A DNA stretch of 64,000 bases, from NCBI GenBank assembly GCA_018350325.1, contig JAEVLN010000012.1, forward strand, positions 2,968,378 to 3,032,377, given 5' to 3'. The stretch comes from Globodera rostochiensis. Its lineage: Eukaryota > Nematoda > Chromadorea > Rhabditida > Heteroderidae. This document shows, piece by piece, positions 1-12,300 of this stretch (its first letter is position 1; the number at the start of each line of letters is the position of its first letter). Below the pieces are notes generated by a model, which was not told the origin of the DNA, made no database searches, and worked only from the letters and a program-made list of their open reading frames with translations. A program made the position numbers and the translations under genes.

Positions 1-11
1 ATCTTTTTCAG

Positions 12-654
12 GGAATACGTCCCAACGGTGTTTGACAATTATTCAGCCCCTGTCACCGTGGACGGTCATTCCGTAAACCTCGGCCTTTGGGACACTGCTG
101 GACAAGAAGACTACGACCGATTGCGACCGCTGAGTTACCCCCAAACAGACATTTTTATCCTCTGCTTCAGTGTCGTTTCGCCAGGTTAAAACGAAATGCG
201 AGCTTAAATTATGCCAAACAATACGTTGGCCCGTTTAGTTTCGTTTGATAATGTGATTACCAAGTGGATTCCCGAAATTCGACAATACTGCACCGAATCC
301 ATTCCGATCATCCTCGTCGGTAGTTTTTCCGCTTGCCAATTCCACGGAGTTCTTCCCATCATTCAGGGACAAAAATCGATCTAAGGGACGACCCCGCCAC
401 TTTACGGTCGCTGCAGAGCGAAAAGAGAAGTCCCGTGACAAAGGCACAAGGGCAGAAAGTGGCGGCTCGAATTAAGGCATACAAATACTGCGAGTGCAGG
501 TGAGCCGGACGCGGGGGTTTGGGTTTCGTCAAATCTTTTGACGAAGACGTTCAGTGCCCTCACTCAGCAAGGCCTTTCCGCCGTCTTCGAAGAGGCGGTC
601 AGGGCGGTGATTTCGCCGAAGCCGAAAAAGAAACGGAAGTGCTCCATTCTCTAA
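12..654 (+). CDS. Rac/MIG-2-like Rho-family small GTPase, 3' part (5' end outside window)
   Basis: Four exons are readable: 12-184, 239-319, 367-499 and 555-654. The first opens after an acceptor in the effector (switch I) region, with [12 protein letters not shown], followed by the switch II block [17 protein letters not shown]. Later exons give [14 protein letters not shown], the guanine-specificity motif TKIDL (exon 3) and SALTQQGL. The protein ends in a lysine/arginine-rich stretch and a CSIL CAAX box, predicting geranylgeranylation and membrane attachment. Rac-type GTPases switch actin assembly in cell migration and axon guidance. The [10 protein letters not shown] stretch and the Ile-Pro-Glu-Ile motif look closer to nematode MIG-2 than to CED-10/Rac1, but that assignment is from memory. 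The P-loop exon lies outside the window. All introns are 47-55 nt. Confidence 0.93.
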
Positions 655-1076
655 TCAACCCGACCAAACAGTACACAACCCAGTAATCTTTGTTGAAATT
701 CATTCCAAAGTTCTCAGCAGAGCTGCCGGTATCCATCCATAATCAATCAGCGAATTTATACTTTTTGAGCTTTATTTTGGCTGGATAACATAAAGCCGTA
801 AGATGAAAGCGTCGGAATGGAAGGAAATCTCAGCTCTCTTTTCAAAACTTAACCAAACCAATGAGAAAGATCGAACGTCAATTTTTATTTGTGTACATTT
901 CCCATGCAATTCGATTTTCACTTATATTCATCGTTTTTTCTCTTGTCTTTTGCCCGTTTACCATACATTTTCATTTTAAGTTGCCTTACGCTTACTATAA
1001 AATTAAAATTTAGTTTTTTTGTCAATTTATAAAATAAAGTTTCGGACATTGTTTGGTTTTTGTCTCTTCCCCACGG
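655..1076. other. Intergenic region between convergent 3' ends
   Basis: This AT-rich stretch lies between the GTPase stop and the channel stop on the opposite strand. I see no coding signal in it; both 3' UTRs should be here. Confidence 0.6.
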
Positions 1077-4000
1077 TTAGGCGGCCATCCTCAGATAATA
1101 GTACCAATAGGCGCCCTGGAAGCTCAGATAGGACAGCGGGAAAGCCCAGCGACTCCATGCATCAATTTTCTTTGCCTGAATCCGGCCAGCCTCGCGCCTA
1201 AATGGGCGATTTCAAAATATTTTTTGAAGCGTCGTTGGCGTTGTGTTCGGAACGCCATAATTCGAACGGTACGTGGTCTTTGTGCCTTTGCCGCCCACTC
1301 ACTTGTTCATTTGCAATTTGCGCACGGCATGACGCCACTTCGCCTGCGATGACATCGACGGCTGTTTTCTTCTTGCAGTTGGTGCCGTTTTGCCCTCGCT
1401 TTCCAAATTGTCCGTCTTCAGCTGCTGCTGGTCCGTCTTGGACCCGCCGTTTCCGATGTTTATTGGGTCGAGCAGAGAGGCCATGGCGGATGCGCGACGG
1501 AAAAAGGGCTTGTCCGGTCGGATAAGAAGCGAATTGAGCGGGAGGACAGTCTCATTGCACAGCGCGACGGCGGAGGAAGGCGGCGGTTGGGGGAGATCGG
1601 GGACGAGCAGGACGGCGCAAGAGGAGAGAGTGGAGGAAGTCGGGGAGGAGCTGGAGCAGAACTCCGTTGGAGCCGCCGGCTGCTGGAAAGTCGGTAACTG
1701 ACTGAGTCCGTTTCAGGCAAAAGGCTGCCCACCTCATCAGCGCCCGTCCCCGCAGCTGTCTCCCCCTCGGGCGGTGTTTGAGGTCCCCGTGCCCTCAGGG
1801 ACAGTCTTTCGCAGCTCAGTTCCGGACTCGCCCAGCACGCAATGCGCGCCGCCTCGCGTCGGTCGACGACCATTCGCGGCGGATGGCACATCGTCTTCTG
1901 CAGCGTGTACTGCTCCGCGTTGTTGTCGCCTTTGTCACAGACAATGATCGGCACCACAGCCTCTTTTGTGCCATCACTCGACAGCACATGACGCAACTGA
2001 TGCTGCGTTTGCAGTGCCGAAATTTTCTGCAAATGGAAGAGATAAGTAAAAGGAAATATTTGTTGCCGCACCTTCGTAGTATTTGCCTGTGGCTCATCGT
2101 TTCGCCAGCGAATGCCCCGCATAAGCCCGCCCTCGAGGTCCTTTTGTGCCGGGGGGGCCGCCGCCATCCGGGAAATGTTTTTGTGATGCTTTTGTTGGTT
2201 GTCCTCTCTCTTCAAATGAATCCAATTATCATTTCTAATTGTTTATCTGACCAAATTCCATTTCCGCTTCTTCCATTTCCCCTCCAGCGTCTTCCTCAAA
2301 CATCGCCACAAGGCACAATTCCTCCCGCCGCCCTTTTCATCAGTCAGCAAACCGGCAGCGGCCATTGTCGCTGAATTTGGAGGAATTTGAAAAGAAAATT
2401 AAAAAATTGCGAAGTTTCAAAAGGGCGGGCGGGCGACATTTAATGGGCAAAGGGTAAACGGTGAGGCCGGTTAAGGGGATGCATTAAAGCGGGTGGACAA
2501 AAAGACAAAGAAAGTCACTAAATCTTTACTTTCTTTTGAGATTGAACCGTCCGGAGAGTATTTTGCTAATTTAAAGATTTTAAATTAATTTATTTAAATT
2601 TATTCCTTTCTTTTGGCCAATTTATTGGGCGAGTTTCGAGCGCCCATTTTACCGTTTCTCTGCGTGTAATTGACAATTGTAAATTCGATGAGGACGCCGA
2701 ACACAAATCTGAAAGAATTAAAAAAAGGCTTTTCTCTCAAATTGCACAAATCCCTCCAACTTACAAAACGCTGACCGCCAGAAAAAGGTCCAACGATTTC
2801 ATGTAACTGACTTCGGGCAAAGAATTCTTCACCGAATTTGCCTGCGTGCTCAATGTGAGCAAAGTGGTGATGGCCAACGAAACTCGCGCGGGCACGGCCT
2901 GAGGCAATTTTAATTTAATTTTCAGTCGAATTCCCCCCAAAGGCTCCTCACTTCTACGTCCAACCAAAAGCTGAACCAGCTGATCACCTTTAAATACGCA
3001 ACAAATTTATAAATCTATTTTTGTCACTAAATTGGATGATTACCACGATAAGTGTTGTGGGGACATAAGTCTGCAGAATGTGATGGGTCAGCTCGCGGGA
3101 GACGAAGAACTCCGCAGTCACGCAACTCCACACACCGGTGCTGTAGACGCCATCGCAAGTGCCGGGCACCAACTTCACAATGTCCATGTCGGACCTGATC
3201 AGAAACAGAAACAGTCAATCACTTTCAATCATGTCTTAAACAATGTTCTAACATTGTGATGTTCGTGTTCTTTGTGATCGGCGCTTTGTCCACCCATTCG
3301 ATCAGCAAATGATTAATGTCATAGGCATCTGCCGTTAACGTTAAACGAATGCCATACAAAGATTAATTAGTGCCAAACTGACAGCTCAAAATGCGCAAAT
3401 GGCACCATTGGGAGTCGAGTGGAAAGTTCTTCAAATTCATTGCGCAAATTACTGAAACATTTTGTTTTATTTTGTGCAATTTGAATAAAAAAGGAAACGA
3501 ACTCACCGATCATGGACACGCGAGTGTCGTAAAGAATGGACCCGTCGGGTTCGATCCAAACCAAAAAATTCGGTTGGGTGACTTCGTGGAATTGGGCAAT
3601 TCGTGCACTGTTTGATAAGACAAAGAATAAATTATAAATGATCTTTTAGTGCCAACTTGGCAAAGTAAACATCCGGATGCCAAATGCGGTCGAGAATGGA
3701 CTTGTCCCGAATCAGAATTCTGCTAAATTGGACTTTTTTAATTGAATCAGCGAATCGCGCAACCTGCTCTCGTTGTGGGCCAGCCTCGGGTCTTTCCAAA
3801 ACTGTTGCAGGTACACATCCAACTGGAAGTCCTGAACGAAATGAGAATTACGTTTTTCCGTTTGATTTGATTTGTACAAATCGTTATGAACCGTGCCAAC
3901 ATCCAAAGCACTCACTGACTGACCATTGTGTGGGTGCGGAAGGAGCCAATGCCCTCGATGTACATGGCCAACTTCACGCTGGTCGGAATGCGCTCGTTCT

Positions 4001-4163
4001 GTGTGGGCGTCGACTGTTTGTCGTACACTTCGCGGCCGGCCCCCAACATCCGGTCCATCTCCAACGGAATTGGAACACTGCGACGCTGCGCAAGGCAAAG
4101 CGGGAGGAAAAGGATAAAGACGGGGAGCAGTAGCCGAAACAACAAAATGGGCAATGACGGCAT
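1077..4163 (-). CDS. Cys-loop ligand-gated anion channel subunit (GlyR/GluCl-type)
   Basis: The model is complete. It starts at 4163 with a hydrophobic signal peptide (MPSLPILLFRLLLPVFIL). The ligand-binding domain has DFQLDVYLQQFWKDPRL, the loop IWHPDVYF and a true Cys-loop, CAMNLKNFPLDSQWC. Loop C, CDGVYSTGVWSC, gives the second disulfide typical of glycine and glutamate-gated chloride channels. TM1 contains TYVPTTLIVVISWFSFW. TM2 carries the anion-selectivity signature AVPARVSLAITTLLTL, and TM3 is KSLDLFLAVSVLFVFGVLIEF. A long low-complexity loop follows at about 1300-2200. TM4, IDAWSRWAFPLSYLSFQ, ends at the stop (1077). The PAR motif before TM2 argues for chloride conductance. The native ligand (glutamate, glycine, GABA, acetylcholine or an amine) cannot be read from the sequence. 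Exon edges inside the loop are approximate. Confidence 0.92.
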
Positions 4164-6355
4164 TTTAGCTACAAAAAGGTTGGGGAAGGAAATGGGATGT
4201 TGTCATGAGATTATTGCTTTTTATAAAGCTCAGAAACTTATTCGGAAAAATGTCGAACAGTTTTTGGTCCGCGGATAACAAAGTCTGTGCCGTCATTGGC
4301 TTTGTTTCTCCGTCCCTCCCCCGCTTCGGTCCCATGACCCCCCTCCCCCCGGCAATTCGTCGAATACAAACATAAACCCCCCCCCCCCCCCCCAACCCCG
4401 CCGACCCCTCACAATTTGTGCGTCCTCGCCACGTGCGTTTATTTTCTTCACAATTTTGCCCGTTCACTTTTCGGCTTTTCGCTGTTGGCCAAAAGCAATT
4501 CTCTTCGTACGCTAATCGTATTTTCGAGATGAAAGCAATTGCCCCTCGGGGGGGGGGGGTGCAAAAGGACACAAAATGTCGTTGAAAATCGAAGGTGCAC
4601 GAAAAACTATGCACTTGAACGCGTATTGCTTTATAAAATTGTGCTTTTTTTAATAACTTATTTTATTTTTAACTTAAAAGAATTCCGATGGAAAGTGATC
4701 CCCGCCCCCTCCCCCGCTCCCTCCCCCGCCTCTCCCCCGAATTTGACGAGGGGAGGGGTCGGGGGGGGGGGGAGTTCGATCGGTCGGTTGGATTGTTTGG
4801 GATCGCCCGACAAATGGCGGCGGAGTTTTTGGGAGAGAATTAACGGGGGCAAATGAACCAAAAATTAAAAAGGGAAAAGTTTAGCAGAAAATAGAAACTT
4901 TGAACGGCCAAAGGTCGCCTAAAAGATTGGGAAAAGCGATCAAAAAAAGGATTTTGGAGGGATTTGTCGTCCCAACAAAGACATTTTTGGGAGTAACTCA
5001 ATTTATGCGGGGGACGGCGGAATTACGACGAGAATCAAAAGACAAAATTTGCAGAAAAAAATAAAAAATTGAGCGTCACAAAGTAAACGAATTATCGAAG
5101 TACGGCATTTTGTGCCGTCCGTTCAACAAAAAGAAATGCCTCCCAAAATAAACTCATCCGCCTCCTCGGGATTCCCGGGGGGTGAACGAAGACAAAAAAT
5201 TGCCCAAATGTCTCTCATTAATTTTTACACTTTCCGGCCATGTGCCTTAAGCAATAATCGCCCGTTGGCATTTCTCAATGACTTCCATCGTCCGTCCGTC
5301 CGTGCCACATTTTGTTGACCCCCCCCCCCCCGACCCATCGACAAAACCCCAAAATTCACACATAAATTTTTGATGGATGCATCCATCGCTTAGTCTTTCA
5401 AAAAAGGCCCATCTCGTCAAAAAGACGCCATATTTCCTTCCACCTTTTATTGTTACCGCCGTCTTTCAACCGGCCGCCGGCGATAGAGGGGACAGCCCCG
5501 CCGGGGTTTAGCATAAAGTTCGAATTTACAAATTTCTGGTAAATAATTTGTCTGGATTTTAAAGTGCGTGTTGGGGTGGGGGGTATTCATTCCATGTTTA
5601 AAGTGCTCGGCGGGTTTTAAAAGTTTAGGAAAAAACGGAAAGTTCCCCCCCCCCAAAAAAATTGCGTGTTTTTGGACCGATTCATTCGCTTCGGCCTTTT
5701 TAAGCGGAAGAGGCCAATTTCGTTGAGGAAGCAAACGAATTTGTGGCATATAAACAAATAAAATCGCCATTATAAACTCCAAAAATCTTTCGCTGCTTTC
5801 CGTCGTTCGTTTGGCTTTATTTGCGCAATTTAAAGAAAATGGAAGAAAATGCCCGAGGCTAAAAATTCAGAAAACGCAATTTATTGCAAAAATAAATTTG
5901 ATGAGCAATAAAGCAATTCAAAAAAGGGGGGGGGGGAAATAGAAAATTTGGAGCGATTTGTCAGAGGAATAAAAATTAAACAATAAGCTCAAATTAACAT
6001 AATAATAATATAATTGTACAGTATGCAAAATGAACGGTAAACACTGCGAAATACCGTATTCGGAAAAATACCGTATGCAGCACGCATTGTGAGGAGTTAT
6101 TACCAATTTTGAGGGTAATTTGTAAATGTAAAAAAGAAAGAGACCGACCGGCGCTTACAAAAATGTTGGCAAATTGTAAAAAGGCGCAATTTGAAAGGGT
6201 ACAAATGAAAGAGCAAATTAATTAAAAGGCAATTTTTGGGTTAATCACTTTCCGTTTAAACTTTAAAGCTCAACAAAAAAGGGGGGGGGAAGGCATTTCT
6301 TTCAAATGACCGAACGAATGGACGGCGCCGCATTTGCCCCCCCTTTTTCAATTTG
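4164..6355. other. Intergenic, AT-rich with poly-C/poly-G tracts
   Basis: No frame here looks coding. Homopolymer C or G runs of about 9-17 nt occur near 4378, 4550, 4760, 5319, 5645, 5926 and 6280. Upstream regulatory DNA of the channel gene must lie just right of 4163, but I see no specific element. Confidence 0.55.
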
Positions 6356-9300
6356 TCAAACGGAAGAGACGGGCCCAATCCTTCCGGCAATGGCAAGTGC
6401 CTGAACCAACTCGGCCGGGCTGGGGGCGGCGGCGGAGTCCATCGAACATGGCACGGCCATCGACGACTCTTTTTTCCCATTTTTGAGCACTTTTGCCAGA
6501 GACTCCTCAAATCGGCACATATTGCGACGCAACTCGCGCTAAAAGGAGCTGAAAATTAACGGCGAAAATTGCACGAAGCTGGAGCAGTTCAATTCAAATA
6601 GCCGGAGGGGGGGGGGCGTTTGTTCGTTTGTTGTACTCCTTCAGAACCCTGACCTGATGACCGACCTTGTACTCCTCCCTGTCGGCCTCCATATGCCGCT
6701 CGTTGACTTCCAACGCTTCATTGCAAGTTCGGGACAATTCGTCAAAACAAAGACGGAGCCGTCGCTGCAAACTCTCCCGTGGCATTCCGTCGGCGTCCAG
6801 GTTGGCATCGGCCAGGAAAACTCGAGCAATCTGAAGGTTCAAAGAATTCTTTTGTTTTTCAGTGCCAAGAGTGATGCCTCGACGGGCCCCTGGTTGACGG
6901 TGGTGCCAATGCAGCCTTGGAGTTGCATCTGCAGCATCTTCACGTCCCGAGGCTCCAGACACATCGCCCAGCGGAGTTCGCGCGTCCTTTTTTGAATGTC
7001 CTCAATGGCCACTTCCATTGGGCACAAATCGGTTTGGCGCCGTTCAATGACCCGAAGACGCGTTTTTACGTAAGGAAAACTGAACAAACATTGCCCCAAT
7101 AAATGTACCAAATCATTTAATTTTTAATGAATAAATTAATCCTAATTAATCCAACCTGTTCTCCAGGCCCAAAACCGTCTTCCGTTTCCACTGCGCCTCC
7201 AGCGGTCCGTGTGCCTTTCCATCTGTGCCAAAATAAATATAATTTTTTTTTTTTGTCTTTTTGTCCGACGGCACTTTGTGTGAACGGAGTGGCATAAACG
7301 AATTGACGGAGGCGGTAGCTTCGCTCCGAGTGCGTTTGTCTCCGTCGCCGTTCCCATCGCTCGAAGTGCGGCTCCACGAAGGTAATCTGGAGGTACGCCT
7401 TGTCCGGGTCCAGCCTGACGACGTCCACCTGAGAAACGGAAATGCCACAAAATTGGCTTAAATTCGTCTCACTTCATTCGAATCTTTCATCATCACGACA
7501 GTCTCACGACCTAATTTTTCCATATAAAATTGTTCCAGTCGGGCGCTGATTTCGGCTAATTTTGTTATTGCCGGCTCTTTGTAAACGAATTCTTTGCCGT
7601 CCAATTCGTCACATTTGGCACCAAAAAAGCGCACCCGAAAATAAGTTCCGAAGCAGCGTTTGTCCGTGCTAATAAAGTGGAGATTATTGCGAATTTGTCC
7701 CCCCTCCCCGCACTTTCATTGGCACTTTTAAAGCCAAACCGACCCCTCATCCGTTCAATGGCACTTTTAAGGCCAAACCGACCCCTCACCCGTTCAATGG
7801 CACTTTTAATGCCAAACCGACCCCTCACCCGTTCAATGGCACTTTTAAGGCCAAACCGACCCCTCGCCCGTTCAATGGCACTTTTAAGGCCAAACCGACC
7901 CCTCACCCGTTTAATGGCACTAGCCAAACCGACCCCTCACCCGTTCAATGGCACAATCATTGCCGATTCTGCGCCGTTGGTGGCTGTTGCCGTCTCCAAG
8001 TTGGCAGTGCCGTCGATGAGCACTGGCGGGTCCACTCGGCTCAGACAGCTGACGATTTGCGTGTGCGCCTGTATCAGTTTGACGTGCGCGTGTGTGCGCT
8101 CGTGCAATGGCAGCACCAACTTGAACACGTTGGCAACCAATTCGAAGAGTTGCGCACTGGGCAATTGAGCAAAGTGAACGGACCCCCGGGGGAAAGTCCG
8201 CCTTTTCTTTCTTACCGTTCAAACAAATTGGCCATCTTCTCAACCATTTTGGTGAATGCGGAAAGAGTGAAATGGCCCCCAGCGATTATGCCATTCGTTC
8301 GCCTTTCTTCGCCGCGAGCGACGACGTCGCCCCTTTTGCCTTCCCATTCCTCCCGAACGTTTTCGCTCAGTTCTTCGAACGCGTCGAACACCGACCGCGG
8401 CAACAATTCATCGTCAACGGTGCCCGTGTTCAACAACTTTGTGGCCACAATGGCACAACAGTGCAAAAGGCATTGGGCTAAATATTTGAATTCGGCTCCT
8501 TCCGTAAAAAGATTAATAAATCCCCCGCGGGTCTCAAAAAAGCTTTTCTTTTACCGGCTTCCGCGAATGTTTTTCGCTCCTCCAAATGTTTTCGCGCGAT
8601 GCCCAACAGCCAAGCGATCCTTTAAATTAAACAATTCGTAAATTTATAACCCCTACCCCCCCCCCCAAATTCGTAAATTTTATAACCCCTAAACCCCCCC
8701 CCCCCCCCCCTCTCAATTCGTTTTGAAATCCCCCCCCCCTAATTCGTAAATGTGTAACCCCTACCCCCCCCCCCACCTCCAAATTCGTAAATTTGTAACC
8801 ACCCCCCCCCTCCCTCCTCGCCCGCCCCATCGTAATCGATCGGAACCTCAATTCCGGATTGTTACGGTATCCGTGTGCGATACGGTGCATCAAGTCAATC
8901 GTCATCTCGAAGTCATCGATGTGAGTGCTCAATTTGAAAGTGTCGCTGAGAATGGCGTTCAAATTGGCCACAACGTGTTCGAGTTGGGTCAGAAATTCCG
9001 CTTTTTCTGTCTTTTTTGCTTCGGGCGTAATCGACTCCAACGATGCCCGCAGGGCACTGTCATCCAATGCTTTTCCGGAAGCAACGCAATTTGAGACGAG
9101 GCAGCAGAGAGCGGTGGTCAGACACCGGTTCAGACGGACGAATCCCCTGAAGCAAACAATGCTAACAAAGATTATAAGCATATAAAGAAATACATTTAAT
9201 TTAAATCAAAATCCAACCCTTTTGAGTGGCGAAAGGCGATTTTGAGCAGTGCCAAAGTGCTCATGACGGCCTGTTGGCGGACTTCGGCCAGTTCAGCTGT

Positions 9301-12300
9301 CATATGGCGGAGCATCTGCTGGCAAAGCGCGGTCAGCAATTGTTTGTCCGTCTCGGTCAAAAGGAATTCGGAAAATTTGCGCACAAACGCACGCAAAGTG
9401 CGGAACAAATGGTGAAGGGACTGCAGGGAATGGTGGCCGGAGAGGGCGAAGAGCAGAAGACCGAGCAGTTCAGACATAAGTTGCGGAGAAGAGAGCTGAA
9501 AGAGCAGCTCCAGCTGGTCCAGCACAAGCAGCAGCACCTCAGCAGACAATTGACAGGACAGAGCCTTTTCGAGCTGGTCATCTGATGAGGGTATAACTCG
9601 TAAAAACCGACTTTATTTAAAAATTACCGCTGCTATTTCGTTTCCCCATTCTCCACTTTACAAAGCTTGTACTGCTCGAAGTTGTTGTGTTGTTTTTGTT
9701 ATTGTCAGTTCCATCCGTTGCCCGCAATTCGTCGCCTCTGGGCACAGCAGCATTGGCGTCCCCTAAGGTGCTGATGCTGGTCGTTTCCACACTTTGGCGC
9801 CGTTTATCCGGTAGGAATTGCTGGTGGACATCGTATTCGTCCGCCCATTGGCAAAATTGGGCGCCACCGATCAAATGGACGAAGGAATCGACGGAGTGAC
9901 GCCGCCGGGGAAAAGCCACCGGAGAGAATCGGGCAAAAGTGGACAAAAGGGAGCGGAGGAGTCGGACGAACCGACGGAGCTGTACAAAGGGCAGCTGGCG
10001 AAGATAGACGAGCAGTGCGGGCACAGGCAGAGAACGAAGCAACCAACAAACACACAGCAGCAGCTGAACGCCATGGAACTCTTTGCTTTGGTGCCGTCAG
10101 ACTCACCTTTTTCTGCGTCGTCCCCCCACGTCTGTTCATCGCCGTCGTTGTGTTCCCTGGTGAAAATTCTTTGTGACTGTTTCGTTCCTCCTCCTCCGAT
10201 GCCAGCCCCGAGTCTTTGTCGTCCTTTTTCGCCCATTCGTCCCGCCGATCCCTTTCGGCTATGTTCATGTCCAGCCAATCCAGTTCTAGCAGTTCAAGCA
10301 CTATTCCCAGCAGTGGCGAGTACATAATTGCCACGCGCTGTCGCCATTCGCCGCCATCCCCAGTCAAACGCCAGTCATTCTCGTGTGTGGCAATCAGCGA
10401 GTGCAGCAGACTCACGTACGGCGAACACAGCGACGAGCGAACGCGAAGAAGAGCGTGAAGTTGGGAGAGAAGCAGAAAAATGGGAAGATGACGAAGGCGA
10501 TGTTCGGCAGAAAGATCGGCAAAAAGCCTCAGGGGATGGCTGCCGGGGACTACGGACGACGACGGCGGCGGCACGAACAAAAGAGAGGTTGCACTGCAAA
10601 AATAAGGCGTTTAAGGGAGAGAGTTTCCATCGCTAAAATCAAAGAATTTCCCCCCCCCCCCTCCCTCTCATCTTCGAGTGACCTTTTGGTCAGCAAATTG
10701 CCGTCCTTTTTGCCGTTCGTCCCCTTAGGCGAACTTCGTTTTTGGGCGGTTGCCAAATTTGTTGCCGATTTACGCAAAGTGCCAACGCCGGAAGACGATG
10801 ACCCGAATAGAAATTGCTTCGCTTTTTTGCTGCCCTCGGGCGTCGGAAGGGCGACGGGAAAAGGAAGGCTTAAGAAAAGAAAGTGCTGCTGGGAGAGGAG
10901 CACGCGAAGGAAGGCCAATTTCATGGAGAGCAATTGGGCACAAATGGGCGCATTGGAACCGCCGGTTAAAAGCCTTAAAAGAAAAGCGATTTGATTTTTG
11001 TTGAAATAATTGAGTATCATTCGATCACTCGATTCTCGAATCAATCGTCTCGCAGTGCTGCTTCATCTGCTCGATTATCCATCCGCGCGACAACAGCGCG
11101 ACAGAGTCGCGCAGAAACTGTGCCCATGCCAAGTTGATAGCGCCAGCCTGGGCCGCGTTCTTCGCCACCCGTTCCAACACTTCGGCAACGAGCAGTCCAC
11201 CGAGTTCGGCGAGTTCAGCAAGAAAGTCAGCGCCACCGAATCGCATTTTACGCGGTAACAAATGGCCCTTTGTGGAACCGGATAACTTCCATTGTTTGAA
11301 TAAGCGCGCTTTCTTTACCTGGGTCTGATCGAAATGTTCGACGAGGGAACGGTGGACGAGAGAAAGGAGGAACCAGCCGGAAGTGCAAGCCGACTCCCGG
11401 GAATGCCCAGAGCTGGAGATGAACAGACGGACCAGCTGATGGTGGAGGTGAGCCTGCAAATTTGTGAACAAATCAGGCGGTAATTTTGAACTTGCCCTGG
11501 GGCGTTCATCCTGGGCCAACGTTGGCTTCTCATTATTATTTTTGTCGCTGATGTTGTTGTTGTTCTGCTTGTCCTGCTCCTGCTCCTGCTCCCTCTTCTT
11601 CCAGACGGCCTCTTCCCCTCCGTTGTCCCTTTCTTCCCCCTCCTCAGTCCCCTCCGATAATCGCTCCAATCGGACAAATTCCAACAATAATCGACTCCGA
11701 TTTCGCGTGTCCACCTGAGGATTAGGCTTATTGGAGATGATTTCGGCATTTCCCTTCCCACCGTGCCATCCAAAAGCATTGTGATGATCATTGTCAGCTG
11801 ACATAAAGTTTCGAAGGCACAAAAAGCAATCGGTCCGGGCGACGCGTCCGAAGAATGGGCCGTAATTCTTAGCAAAACAAATAAATAAAGGGAATTTATT
11901 TCAAAAAATTACATGGCCAAAAGTCGGTGAAGAATAATGTGAAGAAAAGAAAGCATTTGTTCGGGGGAACATTTCAGCACATTTCGGATGGAATTTGACA
12001 GCGTTTGGTCGGCGGCACATACCGGAGACAACGGCGGCGGTCGGAGGAAAGCACGGGAAGTGATTAGGAAGGCGTTCAGATGCGAGTCCTTCAGATTATT
12101 TGTTCAGTTTTGAGTAATGTTCAGACTTGAGAAACGAAATCGAGAATCTCGATCAGTCCAATCTCTAATTTAATATCAATCAATCAATTTGTGTATATTC
12201 ACTTGGGGCTGTATGCTGGACACCGGCACGACGTGCAAATGGAAGAGGGGGCGGTGCGAGTCAAGCCAGTGCACGTCGGGCACGTTCACATGGGGGGAGA

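Noticed and set aside
7565..8168. Arg/Gly repeat protein ([12 protein letters not shown]) or its plus-strand mirror
   Set aside because: It lies in the DOCK intron repeat; splicing around it restores the DOCK frame.
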